Positions 1-9,728 of a stretch of DNA of 64,000 bases are shown here, piece by piece. The stretch's first letter is position 1, and each line of letters starts with the position of its first letter. This DNA is from Marivirga aurantiaca (GTDB taxonomy: Bacteria; Bacteroidota; Bacteroidia; Cytophagales; Cyclobacteriaceae): assembly GCF_016679925.1 (NCBI RefSeq), contig NZ_JAEQBW010000004.1, forward strand, positions 248,001-312,000, written 5' to 3'. The position numbers and the translations under genes were made by a program. The notes below the pieces were generated by a model. It had not been told where the DNA came from and ran no database searches. It saw nothing but the letters and a program-made list of their open reading frames with translations.

Positions 1-831
1 CAATAGTGTATTATTTAAAAAGCTGTTGTTCCATTTAAGTAAATCCGTAGCGGAGGAATACATATCACCAGCTCCTTTTAATAAAGAATAGTTACGATAA
101 GGGGCATGCACTAAACTGTCATCTGAGATTAAATGATAGCCTGAAACCATATGAGGAATGATTTTTAAGGAATTAACAGAGCCTGTTTCTTCCATTTGCA
201 AAGGCCTTAGTATTTTATCAGTCACAATATTTTCAAATGAATCCTGATACAGTACTTCAAGAATTGTAGACAGAAGATAATAGCCTAAGCTTGAATAATG
301 CATCTTGCTCCCAGGTGTAAAAAGTAAATCCAGTTCATTAATTTCTGCAATGGCTTGTTCCTTGTTGAGTTGTAATTTGGATTTTATTGGCCAGTAATCA
401 GTAATTCCTTCATTATGGGGCAAGCCTGAAGTATGCGTTAAAAGCTGATGAATAGTTACCTCTTTAAATTTCTCAGATAAATCTTCTATGAATTTACAGG
501 CTTTGTCTTCAAAGTTTAATTGACCTTCCTCTTGAGCCATCGCAACTAATGCTCCTGTAAATGTTTTAGTGATAGAAGCAATTTTATATTTGCTGCCATT
601 TGTTATTTTAAGTTCATGCTCTAAAGAAGCCATGCCCACTGATGACCGGAAAAGGACATCATTTGCTTTAGCCACCAGAATTTCCCCACTAAAACCTTTT
701 TTGGCATGGATCACATTGAGATAAGTTTGAAAGTCATCTTGTAAAGAAGCATTCTCTATTGTTTGTGCATTAATGCTATGGGTGAATAATGCTAAAACAA
801 AGCCGGACAAGATTATTTTTATCATTTTCAT
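1..831 (-). CDS. Serine hydrolase, beta-lactamase fold (3' end outside window)
   Basis: A 277-codon reading frame is open from an ATG at 831 to the window edge, so the C-terminus is missing. It starts with a signal peptide (hydrophobic stretch ending near HSINA-Q), so the protein is exported. The class C beta-lactamase/DD-peptidase family nucleophile motif SxxK is seen as SITK, and a YSS tripeptide stands where the family has YxN. The family hydrolyses D-Ala peptides, esters or beta-lactams, and the substrate cannot be told here. A second ATG at 825 is possible. It is followed on the same strand by another member of the same family, separated by about 200 bp, so they are tandem relatives rather than one gene. 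Confidence 0.85.
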   Translation of the reverse strand, partial: MKMIKIILSGFVLALFTHSINAQTIENASLQDDFQTYLNVIHAKKGFSGEILVAKANDVLFRSSVGMASLEHELKITNGSKYKIASITKTFTGALVAMAQEEGQLNFEDKACKFIEDLSEKFKEVTIHQLLTHTSGLPHNEGITDYWPIKSKLQLNKEQAIAEINELDLLFTPGSKMHYSSLGYYLLSTILEVLYQDSFENIVTDKILRPLQMEETGSVNSLKIIPHMVSGYHLISDDSLVHAPYRNYSLLKGAGDMYSSATDLLKWNNSFLNNTLL

Positions 832-906
832 AAGACAAAGGGTTTGATTTCCCTATTAGTTGTCTTTCAAAGATGAAATCTTACAGTTACTATTTTTTTG
901 CCTTAA

Positions 907-935
907 TTATAAAAGGAGGAGCCGATAACTCCTCC
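907..935 (-). terminator. Probable intrinsic terminator of the downstream serine hydrolase gene
   Basis: On the minus strand GGAGGAG, a 7-nt loop and CTCCTCC form a perfect 7-bp GC-rich stem, followed by TTTTATAATT. It lies about 95 bp past the stop codon of the gene at 1030-2280. Confidence 0.6.
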
Positions 936-1029
936 CCAACTATGACTTGCTGAAAATGATTGAGGAACACTTGATTTATTCCTGATTACCTCAATATTAC
1001 ATCCAAATTCTCTGCTAATTGGTTAAGTG

Positions 1030-2280
1030 CTATTTAACTTCTTCAAAGGATCGGTAAGCACCTACAATTTCTGCAAGAATCTCTGCAGTTGCACCATCAT
1101 CTTCAATTTCTTCTACATTTGAATTCAACATTAGAATAGAGCCGGTTTGAGTATCAGGATTGATACCAAAAAAGCATGTAGTTCCTAAATCCCCACCTGA
1201 ATGACCTATTCTGCCTGAAGTTGACCAAACCCAAAAAACACCGTAGTTATCTTCTTTTGGTGACATTTCAGTTGGCTTTTTGTTGGCCTCAAACTTCTTT
1301 TCGAAAAGTACCTGATAGGAATCACTTGAAAGCAGCAAATTAGATTGATTAGCTTTTCCTTTCATCATTTCCAACATGAAAAGGGTGAGATCCTCTATAG
1401 AAGTGATCAGAGACCCATCGGGATAAGTAGCCATTGTATAGAAGGGGAGCGGATTATTTCTGTCCCAGTATTGAAGCGAAACTTCTTCTCTGTTTAAATC
1501 CGTAAGCTTCCAGGCTGTATTCTCCATATGAAGAGGAGTGAAAATTTCATTCTTTGTATATTCCTCAAATGACATTCCTGTTTTAATTTCAACCAGATAA
1601 GCGGCCAATGCGGAAGCAATATTGCAATAGCGGTAATTTTCTCCTGCAGCAGAATTACTGAAATTTGTGACTTTATAAAGAGCTCCATCTTTCGCAAAAT
1701 AATCATACATAAAATCAGCCAGAGATAAAACCTCCCCATTTGATTTTACATTCAATTCATTCAGCATTCTTTCAGCCATTGGAGTGGTTAAGTCTTCACC
1801 TTGCAGGATGCTGTAATTACTCAGATAAGTATTTTCGTCATCCAAAATCCCGGAAGTATGAGTGACTAAATGCTTCACTCTGATAAGTGTTTCTTTAGCA
1901 TTGGGATTGATCACCTGAAATGGCAGGATCTCATTAATAGGTGTTTCAAGGGTGAAATGGCCTTGTTCAATTGCTTTCATTACTGCCACCCCCACAAAAA
2001 GCTTGCTTACTGAAGCGATGTTCATGGCGGTCTGATTAGTGAGTAAAATACTCTCCGCTACATTAGCATCCCCAAAACTTTCCTGAAAAACAATATTGCC
2101 TTTTTTGACTACAGCCACTGAAAAACCAGCAAATTTTGATTTAGAATAGCTGTTTTGCAAAGAAATTTCAAGCTCTTCAGCAGTATTAATTATTGGTTGT
2201 TCCTCTTTACAACTATACAAACACATAAGGAATAAAGAAATAACAAGTAGAACTGAAGTAGAGATAATTGATTTAGTCAT
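1030..2280 (-). CDS. Serine hydrolase lipoprotein, beta-lactamase fold
   Basis: This 416-aa protein has an N-terminal hydrophobic segment and a lipobox ending in LYSC at about residue 24, so it is predicted to be a periplasm-facing or outer-membrane lipoprotein. All three motifs of the class C beta-lactamase/DD-peptidase family are visible: SVSK (SxxK nucleophile and general base), YCN (YxN) and HSGG (HxG, third motif). Length and motif order fit a single complete domain. The natural substrate is unknown; members are usually D-amino-acid peptidases or esterases and the fold alone does not mean drug resistance. It stands next to another member of the family at 1-831. Confidence 0.88.
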   Translation of the reverse strand: MTKSIISTSVLLVISLFLMCLYSCKEEQPIINTAEELEISLQNSYSKSKFAGFSVAVVKKGNIVFQESFGDANVAESILLTNQTAMNIASVSKLFVGVAVMKAIEQGHFTLETPINEILPFQVINPNAKETLIRVKHLVTHTSGILDDENTYLSNYSILQGEDLTTPMAERMLNELNVKSNGEVLSLADFMYDYFAKDGALYKVTNFSNSAAGENYRYCNIASALAAYLVEIKTGMSFEEYTKNEIFTPLHMENTAWKLTDLNREEVSLQYWDRNNPLPFYTMATYPDGSLITSIEDLTLFMLEMMKGKANQSNLLLSSDSYQVLFEKKFEANKKPTEMSPKEDNYGVFWVWSTSGRIGHSGGDLGTTCFFGINPDTQTGSILMLNSNVEEIEDDGATAEILAEIVGAYRSFEEVK

Positions 2281-2404
2281 TTTTAAATTTGTTTATAATT
2301 CTGATATTTTTATTTAGCAGAGATGTTAATGTTTTATCAAGCACCTCAGGTGTTTTGCTGAAAGAAAGTGTGAGGGGAAATGCTTTGAGCATTAATCCCG
2401 TTGT

Positions 2405-4408
2405 TTACTCTCCATTATAGCCACTTTTACTCAAGAAATCATTAAAGTTTTTAATGTTGAGGATATCATGAATTGCTTGCATTTTATCTTCTGATTGATC
2501 GTAATAAGCTTTACAGATTTTATAACCCATCCAGTAACCCAGGTCTTTAGGGCGTGATTTATCTTTTGAATAATACAGCCAATTGCTCCAGTCATTACTG
2601 TCTTTTCTTACCAAAAATTCATTCCACAATTCTGACTCATGAGCATTTCCATACTCATGAATAGCTTTGTATGGGTGATCTCCTGAAATAAGCTCTCCTA
2701 TAAAATCGCCCGCACCTTCTCTTATGCTTTGTGCCAATAGCGAATTGTCTCTAACATAATTTTGTTGGAAATGGACTAACTCATGTGCTATTGTATTATC
2801 TAACAAATCAATATCAATATCAGGTTGGAAATTGTCAGATGGTTTACCAAAACGTTCTGCACCAATAATTAATCCTTCTTTGAAAATGGTGCCTCCTGAA
2901 TTTCTTCGCCCGATCACAAAATAAACATCCGGAAAAACTGCCTCAGGATAAATTCTTTGTAGATTTTCATAGATTTCATAGAACTCTTCTTTTTGTTCAT
3001 TTAATGATACAGAGCTTTCACGAATGGCTAAATAATAGGCCAGGTTCTTTTTAACTGTTTTTGCCAGTAATCTCCCATTTCCAATTCTGTTGTTGATAAA
3101 ATTCAAGAGACCAATGCTTCCTTTATTAATGTATTCTTCCTGGAATATTTTTCCTTTGAATTTTGGATTTTGCTTGTCAAAAACTTCCCAGAATCGGTTT
3201 ACATCTTCTAAATGGAATTGGGCTTCTTTAGGATCTGTAGGGAAAGGGGAATTCTCAGTAGCAGGGATAGATTTTGTTGAATTTTTTTCTATTTCTCCAA
3301 AGGCCCTCAATACTGCTTCCTCATAAGTATATGATTTTTCTTTACGGTATTTCCTTAGCTCCCCAATAATGATAGGTATATAAATAAACTTCCTCTTATC
3401 CACATAGTCGGAGTAAAGCCTTCTTGCTTCCTTCAAATAACCAGCTTCTTCAGCAATAACTATCTCTCCGGCTCTTACAAAATGCTCGTAAATACTGGCT
3501 TTCCATGTATTGTAACCCTGTTCATTCATAGCCTCACGGATAGGCTCAAACAGAGACGAAATGGCAGAAATTCGTTCATTGGATAGCACCTTATAAACTG
3601 TTGGGTTCACGAAAGAATGCCCGAATTCATGAATGCTCAGTTCTCTTATTTTTTGAGAATCATTAAAGCCCATAGTGAGGCTTTCCGTATTGAGAAAGAT
3701 TTGCTTGCCGAAAGCACCAAACACATTATAAATGTGATCTTCATTGTGAATAAGCCCAAATGCCATTGATTTGGGAATAGTCAGGCTTGGGATGAGTGAA
3801 TATTTATTAAATGAGCTTCCATAAAATTGTTCCAGATCCTCAATAAAATTGGCATTGGGTAAATTATTTTCTATTTCTTTTATCGCGGCTGAATAATAGG
3901 GTGCAGATGTATTCAAATACTCCTCAAAATTCACTTCTTCATAAAATTTATTGAGGCCCTCTAAGAATATGGTGGCCTTTTCTTTTGCCTCTTCTATGTT
4001 ATTGGAAGTTGAAAACCGAATAAAACTGCTTTCAATTACTTTATCTGTAAGCTTTGCTGAAGGGAAGTCTTCTACTTGTAGTAAGAAATTAATTAAATAA
4101 TCAAGCCATAGATGATCAGCAACAGCAAGTGCTTCTGTAAAGGTTGAGGAGCTACTATATCTATTATATTTTTTATAGAAATGATACCCATAGTTGTGCC
4201 ATTCCATTTTAGGAATTACTTCCCCATCAACTTCTACTGTTTTATTCTCAATGTCTTTGCCCTCAAATGCCAGAAAGTAGCCAAAGCCTAACAACTCTAC
4301 ATTTTTATGAAAAGAGATGTTGAGTTTTTCCTGATTTGAAGCCTGTGCTTTATTCAGTAGTCCAATAAAGATTAAGCAGAAAAAAAGAAGTGTGTTCGTC
4401 TGTCTCAT
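2405..4408 (-). CDS. Secreted protein with two HExxH metallopeptidase-like domains (DUF4932 + DUF2268-like)
   Basis: The 667-aa product has a signal peptide (cleavage near QASN). The N-terminal half resembles DUF4932 and carries HEFGH; the C-terminal half carries a second zinc-site motif, HELVH, in a stretch resembling the predicted protease family DUF2268. Each HExxH is typical of a zinc metallopeptidase, with the Glu acting as general base. Two such domains in one chain suggest a fusion of two distinct predicted proteases. Domain names are from recall of the families and are less certain than the motifs. No partner gene is obvious; neighbours are a serine hydrolase and an AraC-type regulator. 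Confidence 0.75.
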   Translation of the reverse strand: MRQTNTLLFFCLIFIGLLNKAQASNQEKLNISFHKNVELLGFGYFLAFEGKDIENKTVEVDGEVIPKMEWHNYGYHFYKKYNRYSSSSTFTEALAVADHLWLDYLINFLLQVEDFPSAKLTDKVIESSFIRFSTSNNIEEAKEKATIFLEGLNKFYEEVNFEEYLNTSAPYYSAAIKEIENNLPNANFIEDLEQFYGSSFNKYSLIPSLTIPKSMAFGLIHNEDHIYNVFGAFGKQIFLNTESLTMGFNDSQKIRELSIHEFGHSFVNPTVYKVLSNERISAISSLFEPIREAMNEQGYNTWKASIYEHFVRAGEIVIAEEAGYLKEARRLYSDYVDKRKFIYIPIIIGELRKYRKEKSYTYEEAVLRAFGEIEKNSTKSIPATENSPFPTDPKEAQFHLEDVNRFWEVFDKQNPKFKGKIFQEEYINKGSIGLLNFINNRIGNGRLLAKTVKKNLAYYLAIRESSVSLNEQKEEFYEIYENLQRIYPEAVFPDVYFVIGRRNSGGTIFKEGLIIGAERFGKPSDNFQPDIDIDLLDNTIAHELVHFQQNYVRDNSLLAQSIREGAGDFIGELISGDHPYKAIHEYGNAHESELWNEFLVRKDSNDWSNWLYYSKDKSRPKDLGYWMGYKICKAYYDQSEDKMQAIHDILNIKNFNDFLSKSGYNGE

Positions 4409-4500
4409 TTTTATTTTTTTTTACAAATGAGACAAATTTTTTTTAAAAAATGCTTTCAAAAAGTCTTGTAAGCGTCCAGAAACATGTTTCCGGCTCTTTT

Positions 4501-5577
4501 TTAGGGTTCTTTTAAGTAGTCAGAGGGATTTTTTCCTGTAAGATTTTTAAAGGTTTCGTTAAAAGAGGATTTTGAATTGAAACCAGAATCCATTGCAATG
4601 GCAAGTAAAGTCTTGTTATCTGCTTGTCCTTCTTTTATTTGTGCGATCACTTCATTGACTCTATAAGAGTTTACAAATTTTCGGAAATCAGAACCATGGT
4701 ATGTTTTGATCAGGCCGGAAAGATACCTGGGTGGAAGCTCTAATTCATTAGCCAATTCCTCCAACGTTAATTTTGATCGGGTAAATATTTTCTTGTGGCT
4801 GAATATGTCCGCTAATTTCTTTAACTCTTTTTCATCATCATAGTGACTAAACTCCTCCTTAAATGTCTTTTTGCTTAAAGTGGCAGGTATAGTAAAAAAA
4901 GAAGGGTTGAAATATCCTATATATGCCAATGCAAAAAGCAGTAATGAAAGAATAATCTGAATGGCGGGGTATACCGGATAGTTCAGGACACTATCAAAAA
5001 ACCATAAAATGGTTAATAAAATAAAGGGAATGAAAATAAACCAGAGTTTTATGATGTGCGCAGAAGAATCTTTAGGAGGGAGTTCTTTTAATTTATTAAT
5101 GACGGATTTTAAATCTTTACCATAAATGATGAGTACCATTGCCATTCCCATGAGAGGCAGGATTTCGGTAAAGAGATACCATATTTCAGATGTTAAAAGT
5201 CGGTAATTTGTGTTTGCAAATCTATTGAAATAAAACACCACCAATTCCGTCATTACTTCAATAATGGCAGGAAGAAAAATTAAAAAATGCCAGGCTTTTA
5301 AGTAGAATTTTGTTTGGGTATTTGCTTTAGAGAAGAGAAAGGTAGCAGGAGGTAAAATTAAATAGGATCCAAGAGTCCAGTAGGGAAAAAACACATCTGA
5401 AGTATGATGCCCACCCTGAATTGCCCATGCGGTTAGAATTTCAAGTGAAATAACCAGGGTAATCAAACCTAAAAATAGATTAGAGTAATTATTCTTTATT
5501 ATAGATGAAATGAGTGCCAGGCTTAAAAGAATACCTTGTCCGGCTATTATTAGAAAAATAATCTGTTCAAAATCCAT
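4501..5577 (-). CDS. Membrane-anchored AraC-family transcriptional regulator
   Basis: The 358-aa protein has about seven hydrophobic segments in residues 1-235 and a C-terminal AraC-type double helix-turn-helix (roughly 255-355), recognisable from LAIAMDSGFNSKSSFNETFK and the closing GKNPSDYLK. This layout, a multi-pass sensor fused to an AraC DNA-binding domain, is common in Bacteroidota. The signal sensed is unknown. It lies upstream of an esterase gene on the same strand, about 100 bp away, which makes regulation of its neighbours plausible but unproven. Confidence 0.88.
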   Translation of the reverse strand: MDFEQIIFLIIAGQGILLSLALISSIIKNNYSNLFLGLITLVISLEILTAWAIQGGHHTSDVFFPYWTLGSYLILPPATFLFSKANTQTKFYLKAWHFLIFLPAIIEVMTELVVFYFNRFANTNYRLLTSEIWYLFTEILPLMGMAMVLIIYGKDLKSVINKLKELPPKDSSAHIIKLWFIFIPFILLTILWFFDSVLNYPVYPAIQIILSLLLFALAYIGYFNPSFFTIPATLSKKTFKEEFSHYDDEKELKKLADIFSHKKIFTRSKLTLEELANELELPPRYLSGLIKTYHGSDFRKFVNSYRVNEVIAQIKEGQADNKTLLAIAMDSGFNSKSSFNETFKNLTGKNPSDYLKEP

Positions 5578-5686
5578 CGGAATCAGTGGAAAAAGGCTTT
5601 ATGTTAAAATTGAGTTGCAAAGTAAGAAAAATCAGCTTTTCGTTTACAGGTTTAGCTAAAACTAATGAGCTAATTATCAGAAGCAA

Positions 5687-6508
5687 TCATTTATAAAGCC
5701 ACTGAATTCCTTCCAGAAAACTGATCATAAATAGTGAATTGTGCGTTTCGTTTTTGCGTTCAATATGATTTAATTTGAAGTTATTGTGAGTTTCAATCTC
5801 GCTTATAAACTCTTTAATTTTATCGCCATGGAATACAGGATCTATTTGGTAGGAGATATAAATATTCACCTTTTTGTTGGGAGTGGATTTCTTCTTTAGA
5901 TTATTAGTAACTTCTCCATTTCCGTACCAAATACTTGGATCATAAATTTGTAAGGCAGTAAAAGGATGATCCATTGTTAATAAATAAGCAGCAAAATAAC
6001 CTCCATAGGAGTGGCCGACAAGGATTCTATCTGTATTGGTAGAATAGTTTTTATCCACATCAGTGATCAATTCTTCTTTTAAATATTGATAAAATTTATG
6101 TGCACCCCCTGAATTACTGGCGTTAAACCATGTGGAATCTACCGGGTCGCCATCATATTCCATTCTGGAATGACCGAAAGTGAGATCTATTGCTCTTTTA
6201 ACTTCCATTTCTACATGAGGGATGCCCACTATAATATGAGCTGGAATTTTCCTGTTTCCTGCCAGATCATACTCAATATTTCTTACTAAATCGAACCTCC
6301 ACTCTGCATCAAAAACATAAATCACTGGGTACTGAGCAGTATCAGAATAATTCATGGGCAGGCTTACCCAATATTCCCTACTCTCATCTAATGCTTCAGA
6401 ATTAATTATATGCTTTCTGAAATTAAAGATGCTGCTATCGACCTGGGCCAATACATCAAAAGAGAAAAGAAAACAAAGTGAAATAAGGGGTATAAATTTT
6501 TTCATCAA
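5687..6508 (-). CDS. Secreted alpha/beta hydrolase, esterase D-like
   Basis: The 273-aa protein begins with a signal peptide ending near LAQVDS. The nucleophile elbow GHSYGGY (GxSxG) lies at about residue 165, and YPVIYVFDAEWRFD is typical of the putative-esterase/enterochelin-esterase-like family. A late His (ETHNS near residue 255) is a likely catalytic histidine. The family hydrolyses esters, in some members siderophore or S-formylglutathione esters; the substrate here is unknown. The start with two Met residues is ambiguous by one codon. Confidence 0.8.
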   Translation of the reverse strand: MMKKFIPLISLCFLFSFDVLAQVDSSIFNFRKHIINSEALDESREYWVSLPMNYSDTAQYPVIYVFDAEWRFDLVRNIEYDLAGNRKIPAHIIVGIPHVEMEVKRAIDLTFGHSRMEYDGDPVDSTWFNASNSGGAHKFYQYLKEELITDVDKNYSTNTDRILVGHSYGGYFAAYLLTMDHPFTALQIYDPSIWYGNGEVTNNLKKKSTPNKKVNIYISYQIDPVFHGDKIKEFISEIETHNNFKLNHIERKNETHNSLFMISFLEGIQWLYK

Positions 6509-6604
6509 TTTATCATAAGAGTTAATTGCTTCAAAAATAGGGCTGAAAAAGGAAATAGCAACTACGATAAATATAATTTCGCTATAATTTATTGAATCAG
6601 CTCA

Positions 6605-7111
6605 TCATTGATGATCAAAGCTTAACACCCTGCTTATTTTCCATTCTCCATTTTTAAGTAGCCAAAGGTGCATGAATTGCGCAGCACTATTATTCTCAGA
6701 AGTATGACTATCCGCCTGGGGAAAGCGGTGGCTACCTGTTTGAATAGCACCATATAAAACGCCATTGTCGTATAGGGGAAATACCTTCAAACTACCTTGC
6801 ACCAATTCTCTTCTGATAGCATTTTCACCATTCGGACATAGATTTCTTCTCATTGTATTGATGAAATCTTCACGAGAACTATCAATACCACCTATATCAT
6901 GATAGAATTCAAAGTCTTCATTGATAAGGCTCTTTACCATAGTCAAATCGCATTGATCAAATCCTATTTTAAACATCAGGCTATCTTTAATCGCCAATTC
7001 ATCATATATGGATTGTGAGTCTTTAGAATTGGTTTGAGCATTTACCGAAATAGTATTCAGGAAAAAAAGTAGGATAACTAAAAGGGGCTGGAAATTAACA
7101 TAAGTTTTCAT
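6605..7111 (-). CDS. Secreted NTF2-like protein, DUF4440 type
   Basis: The 168-aa protein has a signal peptide (cleavage near VNAQTNS). The remainder has the alternating pattern of an NTF2-like domain: DFEFYHDIGGIDSSREDF in the middle and HLWLLKNGEWKISRVLSFD at the end, which is the characteristic closing strand of DUF4440/SnoaL-like proteins. Such domains bind small ligands or act as accessory domains; no catalytic role can be assigned. It lies between an esterase gene and a LytTR regulator on the same strand, 145 bp from the latter. Confidence 0.7.
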   Translation of the reverse strand: MKTYVNFQPLLVILLFFLNTISVNAQTNSKDSQSIYDELAIKDSLMFKIGFDQCDLTMVKSLINEDFEFYHDIGGIDSSREDFINTMRRNLCPNGENAIRRELVQGSLKVFPLYDNGVLYGAIQTGSHRFPQADSHTSENNSAAQFMHLWLLKNGEWKISRVLSFDHQ

Positions 7112-7256
7112 ATCTATATTTTTTTGTGTGATACAGGATACGAGCCAATAACAATACCATTCTTACAAAATAGCAGTCCCTTGCTTCTAAAGCATACTCA
7201 TTAATTGAGTACTGTTCAGGCTTGTACAAAGCATGTCCGATATCGAAGGGTTATAT

Positions 7257-7973
7257 TTAGTTCCTTTCAAGTCTTTCCAGAACAAATGATTTATGTGTTC
7301 TGCCAATGGGTATGGTACTGCCTTTTACTTCTACATATTCATTGGTATAGGAAATGATATGAGGTATGGAGATAATGAATGATCTGTGGACCCGGATGAA
7401 ATTCTCAGTTGGCAGCTTAGCTTCTATATTGCTGATAGTCTCCCGTGTTATGACTGTGTTCGATTTTGTATGAATTTTCAAATAATCACTAAAGCTTTCA
7501 ATATAAATTATATCCGAGTGATCAATTTTAACCATTTTCCTATCAGCTTTTACAAACATAAAATCATTGGAAGATAGCATTGTATTTTCTTTTACAGGAG
7601 CTTCTTTAGAATGATAAACATCAAAATATAAGTTAACAGATTTGAAAAGGCGCTCAAAGGAAATTGGTTTTAAAAGGTAATCCACCGCCTGTAAATCAAA
7701 CCCTTCAATAGCGTACTCCCGGTAGGCTGTGGTGAAAATGATTTTGAGGTCTTTATTGATGGATTTCGCAAAGGATAAGCCCGAAATTTCAGGCATATTG
7801 ATGTCAAGAAAAATCAAATCTACCTGATGTGTGCTGATGAGATTGAAGGCCTCCACAGCACTAGAACATGATCCCACTACTTTAACCTGCTCTATTTTCG
7901 AAAGATGATTAAGAAGAATTTCTCTGGCGGTGGGTTCATCGTCCACTATTATACATGAAACTTTTCTATCCAT
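7257..7973 (-). CDS. LytTR-family response regulator
   Basis: The 238-aa protein has an N-terminal receiver domain (acidic pocket VDDEPT, phosphoacceptor Asp in IFLDINMP, conserved Lys in LLKPI) and a C-terminal LytTR DNA-binding domain (about 140-238, with FIRVHRSFIIS). Its start overlaps the end of the sensor kinase gene by 8 bp, so the two are translationally coupled and form a two-component system. LytTR regulators bind direct repeats upstream of target promoters; the targets here are unknown. Confidence 0.93.
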   Translation of the reverse strand: MDRKVSCIIVDDEPTAREILLNHLSKIEQVKVVGSCSSAVEAFNLISTHQVDLIFLDINMPEISGLSFAKSINKDLKIIFTTAYREYAIEGFDLQAVDYLLKPISFERLFKSVNLYFDVYHSKEAPVKENTMLSSNDFMFVKADRKMVKIDHSDIIYIESFSDYLKIHTKSNTVITRETISNIEAKLPTENFIRVHRSFIISIPHIISYTNEYVEVKGSTIPIGRTHKSFVLERLERN

Positions 7974-9042
7974 TGCTTTTAAGTTTTTGATGGTTTAAAA
8001 TAAGATTGATTTCAAACCATTCTTCATCCTTGTTAACCCCAAAAGTATAATTATCAGGATACAATAAATCCAGCCTTTTTTGAAGATTTGCCAATCCTAT
8101 GCCACCTTTTTCGGTAATGGAATCCTTGCTGTTATAGGAATTTTTCACTTTAAAATGTATTTGGTCAGTCTCTGTTTTTAGGCTAATATAAATTCGTAAT
8201 TTATTACCTGCCCTGTTTCCATGTTTAAAGCTGTTTTCTACAAAAGGTATTAGCAGCATAGGTGCGATATAAATGCATGGCTCCATATCAGGAATATCTA
8301 ACTCAACATATAAACTATCATGAAAGCGCATTTTTTCAAGGTCTATATAATCTTTGATATGAGCTATTTCATTTGTTAAACTAACCATTGGCTTATCAAC
8401 CTGATAAAGTAGGTAATCCAGCAGGTTCGATAGCTTTAAAATCATTTCAGGTGTTTCTTCTGACTTTTTCAAAGCATATCCATAAAGGGTGTTAAGGGTG
8501 TTGAACAAAAAATGGGGATGGATCTGCATTTTCAGGTACTGTAATTCCTGCTCCTTCAATTTTAGCTGAGCCAGCAGTATCTTATTCTCCAGTTCTTTAT
8601 TTTTTGCGGCAGAGGAATAGTTATGCTTAAGCAACTTAAAAGCACTTATTAAAAGCACCACCAGGTAAACGGCTACCATAGTAAAAATCAGACTTTTACT
8701 CAGTGGCACCATTTGATCATACTGTAGTGCATTCATAAAAATCAATCCATAAAATATGGAAATGACTATAGCGAAAGCCGATAGTATAAGGGTATAAATA
8801 CTATACAGGCTAAACATCGTATACTTTTTCTTTAACAGGTATTTGGGGATCAGAAAATAATTGACTGTATAAGTGGTTCCTATAGTTACAGGCATCAAAA
8901 ATGCAGAAAATGAATGCGGATTGGGTATAATCCCTTTACTCTCTTCAAAAAAATAGCTGTAAAACACGAAAACACCCAACCAAAATAGAGAGTGAGGCAG
9001 AATTTTGTTGAATAGGAGATATAAAAAAGGATGAAGTCTCAT
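7966..9042 (-). CDS. LytS/YehU-type sensor histidine kinase
   Basis: The 358-aa protein has about four transmembrane helices in residues 1-140, a short coiled coil (ENKILLAQLKLKEQELQYL), then the His_kinase domain with the phosphoacceptor motif QIHPHFLFNTLN and a HATPase region (LIPFVENSFKHG as N box, GGIGLANLQKR as G box). It is the cognate kinase of the overlapping LytTR regulator. No extracellular sensor domain is visible, so the signal may be perceived in the membrane. Confidence 0.93.
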   Translation of the reverse strand: MRLHPFLYLLFNKILPHSLFWLGVFVFYSYFFEESKGIIPNPHSFSAFLMPVTIGTTYTVNYFLIPKYLLKKKYTMFSLYSIYTLILSAFAIVISIFYGLIFMNALQYDQMVPLSKSLIFTMVAVYLVVLLISAFKLLKHNYSSAAKNKELENKILLAQLKLKEQELQYLKMQIHPHFLFNTLNTLYGYALKKSEETPEMILKLSNLLDYLLYQVDKPMVSLTNEIAHIKDYIDLEKMRFHDSLYVELDIPDMEPCIYIAPMLLIPFVENSFKHGNRAGNKLRIYISLKTETDQIHFKVKNSYNSKDSITEKGGIGLANLQKRLDLLYPDNYTFGVNKDEEWFEINLILNHQKLKSNG

Positions 9043-9252
9043 ATTTGATACTACAATATCTGCATATTTTCAGAATTAACTATCTTCCTGCGATGAACAA
9101 CAGGTTTTACACTCTTTTTGACATTAAAAAGCAACTTATTGCCTTCAAAGTCTCAAAGCAGTTTAAAGCAGTACAAAGTCAGCAGTTAATCTCATTTTTT
9201 TAAATGGTGGCAAAAAGGATGATAGATTTGATCCATCATCAAAAATATAAGT

Positions 9253-9675
9253 ATGGTATTCGCAACTAATCAAAATGAAGTACAGATAAATTTTTTCTCC
9301 TGGCTCTTCTCAAGAATGCAAGAGGGAGGAATAGTGATTATGTCTATTGTCCTCATTTGTGGGTTTATAGTTTTGCTCCTGACAGGCAGAAGTTTGCTTT
9401 ATGTGAAAAACATAAATCCAAAGCTCACTAAGATGATTATTTTAATCAATTCTATCGGATTGTTTGCTTTAGTAGCTGGAGTATTTGGTCAACTGCTGCA
9501 ATTGATCAATACATTGGATTATTTAGAATTCAGAGGCCAGGTTAAAGCGGAGGAATTGGCAGCAGGTTTAAAATTCACTATTCTCCCCACCCTCTTTGGC
9601 TGCTTTATTTTCCTGATAAGCAGGTTTTTTACCATAATGCTCAATTGGTTAAAGCCTCATCACAAGGTTGATTGA
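9253..9675 (+). CDS. MotA/TolQ/ExbB-like membrane protein, lone
   Basis: The 140-aa protein has three hydrophobic segments. The stretch from LFALVAGVFGQLLQL to AGLKFTILPTLFGCFIF resembles the pore-lining region of MotA/TolQ/ExbB proton channel subunits, which use the proton motive force to power partner proteins. No ExbD/TolR or TonB gene lies beside it, which is odd for a functional channel. It overlaps the long form of the next frame by 4 bp, but the better start of that gene is 54 bp downstream. Its promoter region is the 210-bp gap shared with the divergent kinase gene. Confidence 0.65.
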   Translation: MVFATNQNEVQINFFSWLFSRMQEGGIVIMSIVLICGFIVLLLTGRSLLYVKNINPKLTKMIILINSIGLFALVAGVFGQLLQLINTLDYLEFRGQVKAEELAAGLKFTILPTLFGCFIFLISRFFTIMLNWLKPHHKVD

Positions 9676-9728
9676 AAACTATTTTCACCTATACCTTTTC
9701 ATTTTATCATCATTTAAATCATTTCCTC

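Noticed and set aside
1030-2280. Antibiotic-resistance beta-lactamase
   Set aside because: The SxxK/YxN/HxG motifs define a broad fold that includes esterases and D-peptidases; nothing here supports resistance.
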